Source: Streptomyces viridochromogenes
GTDB taxonomy: Bacteria; Actinomycetota; Actinomycetes; Streptomycetales; Streptomycetaceae
Direction: 5' to 3'
Assembly: GCF_001270495.1 (NCBI RefSeq)
Contig: NZ_LGUR01000205.1
Location: 19,508 to 83,507, forward strand
Length of the DNA: 64,000 nucleotides
The notes under the pieces are model-generated. The model made no database searches and was not told where the DNA came from. It saw only the letters and a program-made list of their open reading frames with translations. This document shows, in pieces, positions 17,286-26,346 of the stretch. Each line of letters opens with the position of its first letter. Position 1 is the first letter of the stretch. Position numbers and translations under genes: made by a program.

Positions 17286-20200
17286 GTGCATTCCTTCAGC
17301 CGACGGTCGTTCCTCGGCGCTGCCGGGCTCACGGCCGTGGCCGCGGGCGGACTGCTGTCCGCCTCAGCCACGGCCGCCTGGGCCCAGTCGGCCGCCGCAG
17401 CGGCGTTCTCGTTCAGACACCCCGGTCTCCTCCACTCCGAGGCGGACCTGGACCGCATGAAGGCCGCGGTCGCCGCGCAGGAGTCCCCGGTCTACGACGG
17501 CTACCTCGCGTTCGCCGCCCACGCCCGGTCGAAGTCCACGTACACGATCCAGAACACCGGACAGATCACCTCCTGGGGCCGCGGCCCCACCAACTTCCAG
17601 AACCAGGCCGTCGCCGACTCGGCCGCCGCCTACCAGAACGCCCTGATGTGGTGCGTCACCGGCAACCGTGCCCACGCGGACAAGGCGCGGGACATCCTCA
17701 ACGTCTGGTCCAGGTCGCTCACCGCGATCACCGGGGCCGACGGGCCGCTCGGCGCCGGCCTCCAGGCGTTCAAGTTCGTCAACGCGGCCGAGCTGCTCCG
17801 GCACGGTGACTACGACGGCTGGGCGGACTCCGACATCGCCCGCTGCGAGCGGTCCTTCCTGAACGTCTGGTATCCGGCCGTGTCCGGCTACATGCTGTAC
17901 GCCAACGGCAACTGGGACCTGACGGCCATACAGACGATCCTGGCCATCGGCGTGTTCTGCGAGGAGCGCACCCTCTTCGAGGACGCCCTGCGCTTCGTCG
18001 CGGCCGGCGCCGGCAACGGCAGCGTCCGCAACCGGGTCGTCACCGGCGCCGGTCAGGGGCAGGAGAGCGGCCGCGACCAGGGACACGAGCAGCTCGCCGT
18101 CGGTCTGATGGGTGACGCGGCACAGGTCGCCTGGAACCAGGGCGTCGATCTGTGGGCCTTCGACGACGACCGCATCCTCGCCAACGCCGAGTACGCCGCC
18201 CGCTACAACCTCGGCGGCGACGTCCCCTTCACCCCCGACCTCGACCGCACCGGCAAGTACATCAAGACGACCGTCTCCGACAAGGTCCGCGGCAATCTGC
18301 CCCCGATCTACGAGATGTACTACGCCCACTACGCCGGCGTCCGCGGCCTCGACACCCCGTACACCAAGGCGGCCGTCTTCCGCGGCACCGGCGGCGCCCG
18401 CATCGTCGAGGGCAGCAACGACGACCTGCCCAGCTTCGGCACCTTCGCCTACGCCGGGACGAAGGCACCGTCGCCGACCGCGCCGACGGCCCCGGCGGGC
18501 GTCACCGCCCTCGGTGACTCCGACGCCGTGACGGTGGCCTGGCTGCCGTCGGCGTGGGCGACCACGTACACCGTCCGCCGGGCGAGCCGTCCCGAGGGGC
18601 CGTACGAGGAGATCGCCTCCGGCGTCGACAAGCCGGCGTACACGGACGGCGACGTGCGCGCGGGACGGACGTACCACTACACCGTCACCTCCACCAACTC
18701 GCGGGGCAGCAGTGAGAGTTCGAGCCCCGTCACCGTCACCGCCGGACTCCCCGAGCCCTGGTCCACCCAGGACGTCGGCGAGGTGCGGATCCCCGGTTCC
18801 GCCTCCTTCGACGGCGAGCGGTTCGTGCTGGAGGCGTCCGGCACCGCCGACACCTACCGCTCCGTCCATCTCCCGCTGCGTGGCGACGGCACGATCACCG
18901 CGCGGATCGTGTACCCGCTCAGCTCGCAGTACGCCAAGATCGGCGTCACCCTGCGCGACTCCCTCGACGCGGACGCCGCGCACGCCTCGATGCTGATCCA
19001 GGGGCTGCCGCTGCACACCTGGAGCGGTGTCTGGAGCGTGCGGTCCCAGGCGGGGGCGGCCGTCTCCGCCACCGGCAGCACGCCCGTGCCGCCCTCCCAG
19101 CAGCAGGCCATCACCACGTCCGCCGCCTTCCCGATCTCCGACCTCGGCACGCTGCCGGAGTCGGCGACCCCGCTGGAGGCCCCGTACGTCGAGGGCGCGG
19201 GCGACGGCTACCGGCTGCGGGCGCCCTACTGGGTGCGGGTGACCCGCAGGGGCCGCCGCTGCACCGGCGCGATCTCCCCGGACGGCATCCGCTGGAACCA
19301 AGTCGGCTCCAGCGAGGTCGAGTTGGGCCGCACCGTGTACGCGGGCCTGGTCCTCACCTCCTGCCTCGGCGTCGACACGGGATACGCCGAGACCGGCACC
19401 GGCGCCTTCGACCACGTCACCGTCGCCTCGACCACGGCCGGTGAGGTCTGGTCCGCACCCCGCCCCGCCCGCCCCGCCACCGGCCTGAAGGCGTCCACCG
19501 GCGCCGACGCCGTGGAGCTGGCCTGGACCGACCCGGACCTCTCCGCCCGCTACAAGGTGCTGCGCGCCACGGGCGCCGACGGCCCCTACGAGACGATCGC
19601 CACCGGCATCGGGCCCGTCGGCTTCGGTGCCCGCGTCCGGTACGCGGACGCCACCGGCACGCCCGGGACGGCGTACCACTATGTCGTCGCGAAGACGAAC
19701 TGCGGCGGCCGAGGCCCGCTCTCCGAACCGGCCGCCGCGCGGATGCCGACCCCGGACCTGCCCCAACCCACCTCCGCGACCATGGCGTTCGGCAACCAGG
19801 GCGTCCCCTTCCGCCACCTCCTGCGCGGCTCGCACGAGCCCGTACGGTTCGCGGCGACCGGACTCCCCGACGGCCTCCGCCTCGACAAGCGCACCGGCCT
19901 GGTCTCCGGAACGCCCACCGAGAGCGGCGAGTTCACTGTCACCACCACCGTGGGCAATGCGGCGGGCGACGGCACCGGCACGCTCACCCTCACCGTCGGC
20001 ACACCCCCGCCGGCCCCCTGGACGTACGGCGACCTGGGCGACCCGGTGCTCGACGACCGCGACTTCGGGACGCTCGGCGTGGTCGCGATCCGCACCCCGG
20101 GCAGCACCTCGTACGACGGCGGCACCTTCACCGTGCGCGGTGCGGGCATCGACCTGAGCACCAACAACCAGGGAATGACCGGGCAGTTCGTGCGACGGCC

Positions 20201-20615
20201 CGTCACCGGTGACTGTGAGATCACCGCCCGGCTCGGCTCCCGCACGGGCGCGAGTGCCGACCAGGTGGGACTGCTGATGGCCAAGTCGCTGTCGCCGTTC
20301 GACCAGGCCGCCGGGGCGATCGTCACCGGCGGGACCACCGCGCAGCTCATGCTGCGCACGACCGTCGCCGGAAAGTCGGCCTTCACCGGGAGCGGCCCCG
20401 CCACCGCGCCCTGTCTGCTGCGGCTGAAGCGCACCGGGACCGCCTTCACCGCCGCCCTGTCCACCGATGACGGCGCCACCTGGACCACCCTCGCCACCGG
20501 CGGGATCCCCGGGTTCGGTGACGCCCCCTACTACGTGGGCCTCGTGGTCTGCTCCCGCAGCCAGCTGGCCCGCTGCACCACCGAGTTCGACGAGGTGAGT
20601 ATCACCACCGACTGA
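17286..20615 (+). CDS. Large multidomain secreted alginate-lyase-family protein (PL38-like) with FN3 and Ig-like modules
   Basis: GTG at 17286 with AGGAG eight bases before; 1109 residues. Tat signal SRRSFLGAAGL. Residues ~40-385 form an alpha-barrel of the Alginate_lyase family (Pfam PF05426): FRHPGLLHSEADLDRMKAAV, AYQNALMWCVTGNRAHADKA, ANGNWDLTAIQTILAIGVF and QESGRDQGHEQLAVG. This family includes PL5-, PL17- and PL38-type lyases; PL38 members cut glucuronan. Accessory parts follow: FN3 at ~395-485, a sandwich module at ~485-715, a second FN3 at ~720-805, an Ig-like putative module at ~815-895, and another sandwich module to the end whose start (APWTYGDLG) resembles the first (EPWSTQDVG). 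The catalytic domain is homologous to the next gene. Polyuronate is the likely target, exact polymer uncertain. Confidence 0.8.
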   Translation: MHSFSRRSFLGAAGLTAVAAGGLLSASATAAWAQSAAAAAFSFRHPGLLHSEADLDRMKAAVAAQESPVYDGYLAFAAHARSKSTYTIQNTGQITSWGRGPTNFQNQAVADSAAAYQNALMWCVTGNRAHADKARDILNVWSRSLTAITGADGPLGAGLQAFKFVNAAELLRHGDYDGWADSDIARCERSFLNVWYPAVSGYMLYANGNWDLTAIQTILAIGVFCEERTLFEDALRFVAAGAGNGSVRNRVVTGAGQGQESGRDQGHEQLAVGLMGDAAQVAWNQGVDLWAFDDDRILANAEYAARYNLGGDVPFTPDLDRTGKYIKTTVSDKVRGNLPPIYEMYYAHYAGVRGLDTPYTKAAVFRGTGGARIVEGSNDDLPSFGTFAYAGTKAPSPTAPTAPAGVTALGDSDAVTVAWLPSAWATTYTVRRASRPEGPYEEIASGVDKPAYTDGDVRAGRTYHYTVTSTNSRGSSESSSPVTVTAGLPEPWSTQDVGEVRIPGSASFDGERFVLEASGTADTYRSVHLPLRGDGTITARIVYPLSSQYAKIGVTLRDSLDADAAHASMLIQGLPLHTWSGVWSVRSQAGAAVSATGSTPVPPSQQQAITTSAAFPISDLGTLPESATPLEAPYVEGAGDGYRLRAPYWVRVTRRGRRCTGAISPDGIRWNQVGSSEVELGRTVYAGLVLTSCLGVDTGYAETGTGAFDHVTVASTTAGEVWSAPRPARPATGLKASTGADAVELAWTDPDLSARYKVLRATGADGPYETIATGIGPVGFGARVRYADATGTPGTAYHYVVAKTNCGGRGPLSEPAAARMPTPDLPQPTSATMAFGNQGVPFRHLLRGSHEPVRFAATGLPDGLRLDKRTGLVSGTPTESGEFTVTTTVGNAAGDGTGTLTLTVGTPPPAPWTYGDLGDPVLDDRDFGTLGVVAIRTPGSTSYDGGTFTVRGAGIDLSTNNQGMTGQFVRRPVTGDCEITARLGSRTGASADQVGLLMAKSLSPFDQAAGAIVTGGTTAQLMLRTTVAGKSAFTGSGPATAPCLLRLKRTGTAFTAALSTDDGATWTTLATGGIPGFGDAPYYVGLVVCSRSQLARCTTEFDEVSITTD

Positions 20616-20641
20616 TCCCCCCACGGATTGGAGTCGTACCA

Positions 20642-21889
20642 ATGAGCCGCACTTCCCCCCATCAGCACCGTGCCACAGGTGCCTTGAGCCGCCGCGGTCT
20701 GCTCAAGACCGCCGGTGGTCTCACCGCGGCCGTCGCCGTGGGCGCCGCGTCCGTCGCCACCACGGCGGACGCGGCGCCCGCGACCTTCACCCACCCCGGC
20801 ATGCTGCACAACGCCGGTGACATCAACCGGGCCAAGGTCAGGGTCGCCGCGGGCACCGACCCCTGGCTGTCCGGCTGGAACCGGCTGACCGCCAACTCCC
20901 ACTCACAGTCCACCTGGACGCCCCGTCCCACGGCCACGATCATCCGCGGCGGCGACGGCCAGAACTACCCCCAGCTCTACAACGACATCCACGCCGCCTA
21001 CCAGAACGCGCTGCGCTGGCACGTGGCCGGCACCGCCGCGAACGGCGACTGCGCCGTACGCATCCTCAACGCCTGGTCGTCCACGCTCACCAGCATCACC
21101 GGAGACGCCGGCCGGTTCCTGGCCGCCGGCCTCTACGGCTGGCAGTTCGCGAACGTCGCCGAGCTGATGCGCGGCTACGCCGGGTTCGACCTCAACCGGT
21201 TCAAGACGATGATGCTCAACGTCTTCTACCCGCTCAACAACCAGTTCCTGACCGGCCACAACGACGCCTGCATCACCAACTACTGGGCCAACTGGGACCT
21301 GTGCAACATGGCCTCGATCATGGCCATCGGGATCCTGTGCGACGACGGCGCCAAGTACGACCAGGCCGTCAACTACTTCAAGAACGGCGGCGGCAACGGC
21401 GCCATCAAGAGGGCCGTCCCGTTCCTGTACAGCAACGTCGAGGGCTACGACCTCGGCCAGTGGCAGGAGTCCGGCCGCGACCAGGGCCACACCGTCATGG
21501 GCATGGGCCAGATGGGCGCGCTCTGCGAGATGGCCTGGAACCAGGGCGAGGACCTGTACTCGTACGACGGCCGCCGCTTCATGAAGGCCGCCCAGTACGT
21601 CGCCAAGTACAACCTGAACATGAACGTGCCCTACACCACCTACACCTGGGGCAGCGGCCAGAACTGCGCCCAGCAGTCACAGACCGTGATCGGCTCCGGC
21701 AGCCGCGGCCAGGTCCGCCCGGTGTGGGCCATGCTCCACTACCACTACGGGCGGCGCCTGCTCCTCGACGACAAGTACATCGCCCAGATGTGCTTCTCCG
21801 TCGCGCCCGAGGGCGGCGGCGGTGACTACGGCACCACCAGCGGAGGCTTCGACCAGCTCGGCTTCGGCACGCTGATGTACGCCAAGTAG
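20642..21889 (+). CDS. Secreted single-domain alginate-lyase-family protein (PL38-like)
   Basis: ATG at 20642 with GGAG eight bases upstream; 415 residues. Tat signal SRRGLLKTAGG. The mature protein is a one-domain homologue of the first 385 residues of the upstream gene: FTHPGMLHNAGDINRAKVRV, AYQNALRWHVAGTAANGDCA, NYWANWDLCNMASIMAIGIL and QESGRDQGHTVMGMG align segment by segment. NxNWD and QESGRDQGH include the Asn/His/Arg residues expected in the catalytic groove. The two probably arose by tandem duplication and attack the same or related polyuronates, one with and one without accessory modules. Last gene of the operon. Confidence 0.85.
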   Translation: MSRTSPHQHRATGALSRRGLLKTAGGLTAAVAVGAASVATTADAAPATFTHPGMLHNAGDINRAKVRVAAGTDPWLSGWNRLTANSHSQSTWTPRPTATIIRGGDGQNYPQLYNDIHAAYQNALRWHVAGTAANGDCAVRILNAWSSTLTSITGDAGRFLAAGLYGWQFANVAELMRGYAGFDLNRFKTMMLNVFYPLNNQFLTGHNDACITNYWANWDLCNMASIMAIGILCDDGAKYDQAVNYFKNGGGNGAIKRAVPFLYSNVEGYDLGQWQESGRDQGHTVMGMGQMGALCEMAWNQGEDLYSYDGRRFMKAAQYVAKYNLNMNVPYTTYTWGSGQNCAQQSQTVIGSGSRGQVRPVWAMLHYHYGRRLLLDDKYIAQMCFSVAPEGGGGDYGTTSGGFDQLGFGTLMYAK

Positions 21890-21899
21890 CCCTCTGACC

Positions 21900-21960
21900 C
21901 GCTCGTGCACCGGAATATCGGGCCACAATGAGTTGCTCTGATCTTCACGGTGCACGAGCG
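21900..21960. promoter_or_regulatory. Perfect 13-base inverted repeat flanking the carboxylesterase promoter region
   Basis: CGCTCGTGCACCG at 21900-21912 and its exact reverse complement at 21948-21960 are 35 bases apart. They lie between the lyase stop and the esterase start at 21983. The distance suits either a regulator bridging two sites or a long-looped hairpin; neither is proven. Confidence 0.55.
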
Positions 21961-21982
21961 CGGTGAGGAGGCTGGTGGACGT

Positions 21983-23575
21983 ATGACAGAAGTCCAGACA
22001 GATTCCGGGACAGACCCCGTGGTGAGCACGCCTTACGGTGCCGTACGGGGCCGGTACGAAGGCGGCGTCGCGGTCTTCCGGGGCATTCCCTACGCGGCCC
22101 CTCCGTTCGGCCCACGCCGGTTCCGGCCGCCCGTGCCGCCGGAACCCTGGGACGGTGTGCGCGAGGCCGTCGCCTTCGGGCCGACCCCGCCGAAACCGCC
22201 GTACTCCGAGGCCTTCGCGCAGTACCTGTCCGACCCCGTCGTGCCTGGCGACGACTGCCTCAACCTCAACGTCTGGACCCCCGAGCCGGGCCCCGGCGCC
22301 CGGCTGCCGGTCATGGTGTGGCTGCACGGCGGCGCCCTGACCCGCGGCTCCGCGGGCATGCCCGTGTACGACGGCAGGTCCTTCGCCCGCGACGGGGTCG
22401 TCCTCGTCTCGGTCAACTACCGGCTGGGCGTCGAGGGCTACGGCTACTTCCCGGACGCCCCCGCCAACCCCGGCCTGCGCGACCAGCTCGCCGCCCTGGA
22501 GTGGGTGCACGAGTCCATCGCGGCGTTCGGCGGCGACCCCGACCGCGTCACCCTGTTCGGGCAGTCCGCCGGCGCGATCAGCATCGGCGCGCTGCTCGCC
22601 GCCCCGCAGGCCCAGGGCCTAATCCGGCGGGCCATCCTGCAGAGCGGGCCGCCCGAGGCCGCCGAACGGGACAAGGTACGGCGCATGGTGCGCCGTATGG
22701 CCACCCGGCTGAAGATCCCCGCCACGGCCGCCGCCTTCGCCGAGGTCGACCGCGAGCTGCTGCTGCGTACCCAGGCCGAGGTGGGGCGGCTCAGCAGCCC
22801 CGTGCTGGGCGGGCCCGCCTTCGGGATCGTCATCGACGGCGACCTCGTGCCCCGCCATCCCCTGGAGGCGCTCACGGAGGGTGACGCCGCGGCCGGAGTC
22901 GACCTGATGATGGGCTGGACGCGCGACGAGTACCGGCTGTGGCTGGTGCCCGGCGGGCTCCTGGAGCGCGTCGACCGGCTCGGCGCGGTCGCCCTGGCCG
23001 GTGCCATGGCCCGCTGCCACGTCGGCGCCGACGTGCCCCGCGGCTACCGCGCCCTGCACCCGGCGGCCGGCACCGCCGAGATCGTCGGCCAGATGGTCAC
23101 CGACCACCTGCTGCGCGCCCCCCTGCACCGCCTGGCCGACGCCCGGCCCGGGTCGTCGTACGTGTACGAGTTCGCCTGGCCCTCCACCCTCCCCGACCTG
23201 GGCTCCTGCCACGCGCTGGAGCTCGGCTTCGTCTTCGACACCGGCGACGTCCCCGAGTCCCGCAGGCTGGCCGGCGAGGGGGCCCCGCGGGAGCTGGCCG
23301 AGGAGATGCACCGGGCTTGGGTGCGGTTCGCGGTGACGGGCGACCCCGGCTGGCAGTCCTGGGACGACTCGCGTCCGGTGCGGGTCTTCGGTGACGGTGA
23401 GACCCACACAGCGCTCGGCCCGCGCGACGCCGAGCTCGCCCTGTGGGCTGCGGCGGGCACCCCTCCGGAGCCCACACCCGCCGCGGTCCCGCCCCTCGGC
23501 CAGGCCGGACGCGGTACGGAACTGCGCGCGGTGGTACGACGCCTGCGACTGCCCGGCGTGGTACGCCGGCACTGA
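21983..23575 (+). CDS. Type-B carboxylesterase (alpha/beta hydrolase)
   Basis: ATG at 21983 with GAGGAG upstream; 530 residues. All hallmarks of the COesterase family (PF00135) are present: oxyanion-hole LHGGAL at ~113, nucleophile elbow FGQSAGA with Ser195, acidic residue probably in GWTRDEY, and catalytic His410 in SCHALELGF. No signal peptide, so a cytosolic esterase. It follows the lyase operon after 93 bases containing a strong inverted repeat, so it may be independently regulated. It could remove acetyl or feruloyl groups from imported fragments, but the family is broad. Confidence 0.88.
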   Translation: MTEVQTDSGTDPVVSTPYGAVRGRYEGGVAVFRGIPYAAPPFGPRRFRPPVPPEPWDGVREAVAFGPTPPKPPYSEAFAQYLSDPVVPGDDCLNLNVWTPEPGPGARLPVMVWLHGGALTRGSAGMPVYDGRSFARDGVVLVSVNYRLGVEGYGYFPDAPANPGLRDQLAALEWVHESIAAFGGDPDRVTLFGQSAGAISIGALLAAPQAQGLIRRAILQSGPPEAAERDKVRRMVRRMATRLKIPATAAAFAEVDRELLLRTQAEVGRLSSPVLGGPAFGIVIDGDLVPRHPLEALTEGDAAAGVDLMMGWTRDEYRLWLVPGGLLERVDRLGAVALAGAMARCHVGADVPRGYRALHPAAGTAEIVGQMVTDHLLRAPLHRLADARPGSSYVYEFAWPSTLPDLGSCHALELGFVFDTGDVPESRRLAGEGAPRELAEEMHRAWVRFAVTGDPGWQSWDDSRPVRVFGDGETHTALGPRDAELALWAAAGTPPEPTPAAVPPLGQAGRGTELRAVVRRLRLPGVVRRH

Positions 23576-23628
23576 CTCCGCGGGGGCGGGCATCCGGCCG
23601 GCCTCGCCCGTACGGCAAGATCCTTTGC

Positions 23629-24165
23629 ATGTACGAATACGAGGATCCCTCGCGGTGGATGCCCGAACCGGTGCGGCCCCAAGGGCAGTTGACCCTGCTC
23701 TTCATCGCGAGCGTGGTGTTCTTCCCGGTGCTGGTCGTGGTGTGGTTGGCGGCGTTCGCCGTGCTGCTCGCCGTGGGCCTGCTGACCGAGGTGATCGCGG
23801 CGTTCAGCGACCGGTACGAGCAAGGGTTCCTGAAACTGATGGACCGGACCCTGGACCTTCTGGCGGGCCTGGCCTCCTGGTGCGTGACCTGGCCGGAGCT
23901 GCGGCACGAGGGCGACACGGCGTACTACCGGGCCCGTGTCGACAAGGTGGTCGCCCGCTGGACGGCCCGCGCTTCGGCGCCGGCCCGGCCGAACAGGGTG
24001 AAGCCGCCCGTGGAGTGCGCCATACGCCTGCGCGACTACCGCGGAGTGGGGGGCGGGTACGTCACCGAGGCGGCCCGAGCCCAGGGCTGGGAGCTGCGGC
24101 CCACGGATGTGCGCAAGGAGGTCCGCCTGCGGTGGGCGGCCGCCTCGCAGCCGGCGCCACGCTGA
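23629..24165 (+). CDS. Small membrane protein of unknown function
   Basis: ATG at 23629 (MYEYEDPSRWMPEPVRP) is chosen over the longer frame because the preceding bases overlap a Gly/Arg-rich shadow; 178 residues. No ribosome-binding site is evident and the message may be nearly leaderless. One long hydrophobic region (about residues 21-50, LLFIASVVFFPVLVVVWLAA onward) can form one or two membrane helices; the rest is basic and cytosolic. I do not recognise a domain. Convergent with the LacI gene at 24215. Confidence 0.6.
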   Translation: MYEYEDPSRWMPEPVRPQGQLTLLFIASVVFFPVLVVVWLAAFAVLLAVGLLTEVIAAFSDRYEQGFLKLMDRTLDLLAGLASWCVTWPELRHEGDTAYYRARVDKVVARWTARASAPARPNRVKPPVECAIRLRDYRGVGGGYVTEAARAQGWELRPTDVRKEVRLRWAAASQPAPR

Positions 24166-24191
24166 CCGCGCCCGCGCCCGTCGGCGGGCCG

Positions 24192-24209
24192 GATGCCGTC
24201 TCCGGCATC
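24192..24209. terminator. Hairpin between convergent genes
   Basis: GATGCCG and CGGCATC form a 7-bp stem with a 4-base loop in the 49-base gap between the convergent membrane-protein and LacI genes. Possible bidirectional terminator. Confidence 0.5.
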
Positions 24210-24214
24210 GTGCG

Positions 24215-25276
24215 CTACGCGCCCCGCTCCGCCGGCCCCACCGAGTCCCGGACCACCACATGTGTGCCCAGCAGCAGGTGCTCGTCCGGGTTCTCCGGGG
24301 TCCGGCCGAGCGCGGTGCGTACGGCGAGGCGGCCCAGCTCCTCGTAGGGGACGTGGACCGTGGTCAGGGCCGGGTGCAGGTCGCGGGCGAACGGGATGTC
24401 GTCGTAGCCCGCCAGCGAGACGTCGCCGGGCACGTCCAGGCCGGCCTCGTGCAGGGCGGTGAGCGCCCCGGCCGCGACCATGTCGGTGGCGGCGACAACG
24501 GCCGTGAACTCCAGCCCCTGATCGAGGGCCTCGCGCATCAGCCGGTGCCCTGAGTCGCGGGTGAAGTCGCCGTGCAGGAGCAGTCCCGGGTCGGGGTCCA
24601 GGCCGCGGGCGCGGTGAGCGGCGAGATAGCCGCGCTCACGGCCCTGCGCGGTGGTGTGGTCGGACTTGCCGCCCAGGAACAGCACGCGCTGGTGGCCCTG
24701 GGAGAGGACGTGGGCGACCAGCGCGTGGGCGCCGCCCTCGTTGTCGTACTCGATGACGGTCACGGGCGCCCCGGGGCCGAGCGGCGGCCGCCCGCACAGC
24801 ACCAGCCTGGACCCCGCCGACGCCAGCGAGTCGGCCATCCGGCGGGTGCGCTCGCGGTACTCGCGGGTGTCGGCCGAACCGCCGACCAGGATCACGGCGG
24901 CGGCGCGCTGGGCGCGCATCATCTCGACGAACTCGACCTCGTGCTGGACGTCGCCCTCCGTGGTGCACACCAGGCACAGATGCCCGAGCCGCCGGGCCTC
25001 CCGCTCCACCCCGTACGCCATGTGCGCGAACGACGGCCCGGTGATGTCCTCCAGCACGAACGCCAGCGTGGGCGTCCCGACCCCCGCGACCGCCTTGGCG
25101 CGCGCGTCGGCCACGTAGTCAAGGTCCCGCACCGCCCGCATCACGCGCGTACGCGTCGCCGAACTCACCGGATACACCCCGCCGAGCACCCGCGACACGG
25201 TGGACGCGGACACCCCCGCACGGGCCGCCACATCCCGGATGGTGCTCCGCCCCGCGTCCTCGCTCTTCCTGGTCAT
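24215..25276 (-). CDS. LacI-family transcriptional regulator
   Basis: ATG at 25276; 353 residues. Helix-turn-helix STIRDVAARAGVSASTVSRV at about residues 11-30, hinge MRAVRDLDYVADARAKAVAG, and an effector domain with LAGYDDIPFARDLHPALTTV. It is a close paralogue of the regulator at 9026-10117. The region upstream of its start carries CAACCGGTTCCCGTCC at 25314, identical to a block in front of the pectin-type importer at 11934. The simplest reading is that this protein controls itself and the importer/GH28/lyase operon 12 kb away. Inducer unknown, probably an unsaturated or saturated uronate oligomer. Confidence 0.9.
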   Translation of the reverse strand: MTRKSEDAGRSTIRDVAARAGVSASTVSRVLGGVYPVSSATRTRVMRAVRDLDYVADARAKAVAGVGTPTLAFVLEDITGPSFAHMAYGVEREARRLGHLCLVCTTEGDVQHEVEFVEMMRAQRAAAVILVGGSADTREYRERTRRMADSLASAGSRLVLCGRPPLGPGAPVTVIEYDNEGGAHALVAHVLSQGHQRVLFLGGKSDHTTAQGRERGYLAAHRARGLDPDPGLLLHGDFTRDSGHRLMREALDQGLEFTAVVAATDMVAAGALTALHEAGLDVPGDVSLAGYDDIPFARDLHPALTTVHVPYEELGRLAVRTALGRTPENPDEHLLLGTHVVVRDSVGPAERGA

Positions 25277-25312
25277 CCCTGCCTCGCCCCCTCGAACTGC
25301 GGGAACACGGCA

Positions 25313-25329
25313 GCAACCGGTTCCCGTCC
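25313..25329. promoter_or_regulatory. Operator-like block CAACCGGTTCCCGTCC, copy 2
   Basis: Sits 37 bases before the LacI start, preceded by G to give GCAACCGGTT as at 12123. Identical over 16 bases to 11934-11949. Probable autoregulatory site. Confidence 0.6.
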
Positions 25330-25364
25330 GGAGGCTAGCAGTGCGGTGGGGGAGCCGACAGACG

Positions 25365-26282
25365 TTATGCCTTCAATGCCCCCGCGATCCCCGAGATCGC
25401 CTCCGGCCCCACCCGGCAGCACCCCCCGATCAGCCGCGCCCCGGACGCGCGCCACCCGCGCACCTGCTCGGCGGCGAAGGTGGAGCGGCCGTTCCAGGCC
25501 CGCGCCTCGGCGTCCCAGGTCTCCCCGCTGTTCGGGTAGACGACGACGGGCTTGCCCGTCACCCGGGCGGCGGTCTCGACGGCGCCCTCGACGTCCTGCG
25601 GCGCGCAGCAGTTCACGCCGACCGCGATCACCTCGTCGGCGTCGGCGGCCAGGGCGAAGGCATCCTCCAGCGGCTGCCCGGCGCGGGTGCGGTCGCCGGC
25701 GACGGAGTACGACAGCCAGGCCGGCACCCCGAGCCCGCGCACCGCCCGCAGCAGCGCCTGGGCCTCGTCGGCGTCCGGGACGGTCTCCAGCGCCAGTACG
25801 TCGGGACGGGCCCCGGCCAGCACCTCCAGCCGGGGCCGGTGGAAGCGTTCCAGTTCCTCGACGCTCAGCCCGTACCGCCCCCGGTACTCGGAGCCGTCCG
25901 CCAGCATCGCCCCGTACGGCCCGACCGACGCGGCCACCCACAGCGGCCGCGCGACACCCTTGCCCTGCGCCTGCCGGGCCGCCTCGCGCGCCAACTCCAC
26001 GCTCAGGGCGAGCAGTTCGGCCGCCCGCTCCCGCCCGATCCCACGCCCCGCGAACCCCTCGAACGTGGCCTGGTAGCTCGACGTGATCGCCACGTCCGCC
26101 CCCGCCTCGAAGTAGGCGAGATGCGCCTCGGCGATCGCCTCCGGCTGCTCCGCGAGCAGCCGCGCCGACCACAGCTCGTCACTCAGATCGTGCCCGGCGG
26201 ACTCCAGCTGGTTGGACATACCGCCGTCGAGCACGACGGTTCCGGCGGCGAGGGCTTGGGCGAGGGTGATGGTGCTGGTCAT
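25365..26282 (-). CDS. mmuM: Homocysteine S-methyltransferase
   Basis: Start taken at the ATG at 26282 (MTSTITLAQALAAGTVVLDG), 305 residues; a further in-frame start at 26318 adds an unconserved tail. The family pattern is complete: DGGMSNQLE near the N-terminus, then VGVNCCAPQDVE and the Zn-ligand GGCCRVGPEAI at the C-terminus, supplying the cysteines for zinc. MmuM transfers a methyl group from S-methylmethionine (a plant-derived compound) or S-adenosylmethionine to homocysteine, giving methionine. No mmuP permease is adjacent. Placement among plant-polymer genes fits a plant-litter lifestyle but is not evidence of a joint pathway. Confidence 0.92.
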   Translation of the reverse strand: MTSTITLAQALAAGTVVLDGGMSNQLESAGHDLSDELWSARLLAEQPEAIAEAHLAYFEAGADVAITSSYQATFEGFAGRGIGRERAAELLALSVELAREAARQAQGKGVARPLWVAASVGPYGAMLADGSEYRGRYGLSVEELERFHRPRLEVLAGARPDVLALETVPDADEAQALLRAVRGLGVPAWLSYSVAGDRTRAGQPLEDAFALAADADEVIAVGVNCCAPQDVEGAVETAARVTGKPVVVYPNSGETWDAEARAWNGRSTFAAEQVRGWRASGARLIGGCCRVGPEAISGIAGALKA

Positions 26283-26346
26283 GGTGGTGACGGTAGCCGA
26301 GGTGGGGGAGCAGTTCACAGTTCACCGTGCCCTGCCCGTACGTCCC

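Noticed and set aside
17364..20642. Minus-strand open frame of 1092 codons opposite the large lyase gene
   Set aside because: Antisense shadow typical of high-GC DNA; no domain, no ribosome-binding site, and the plus strand has a signal peptide and clear homology.
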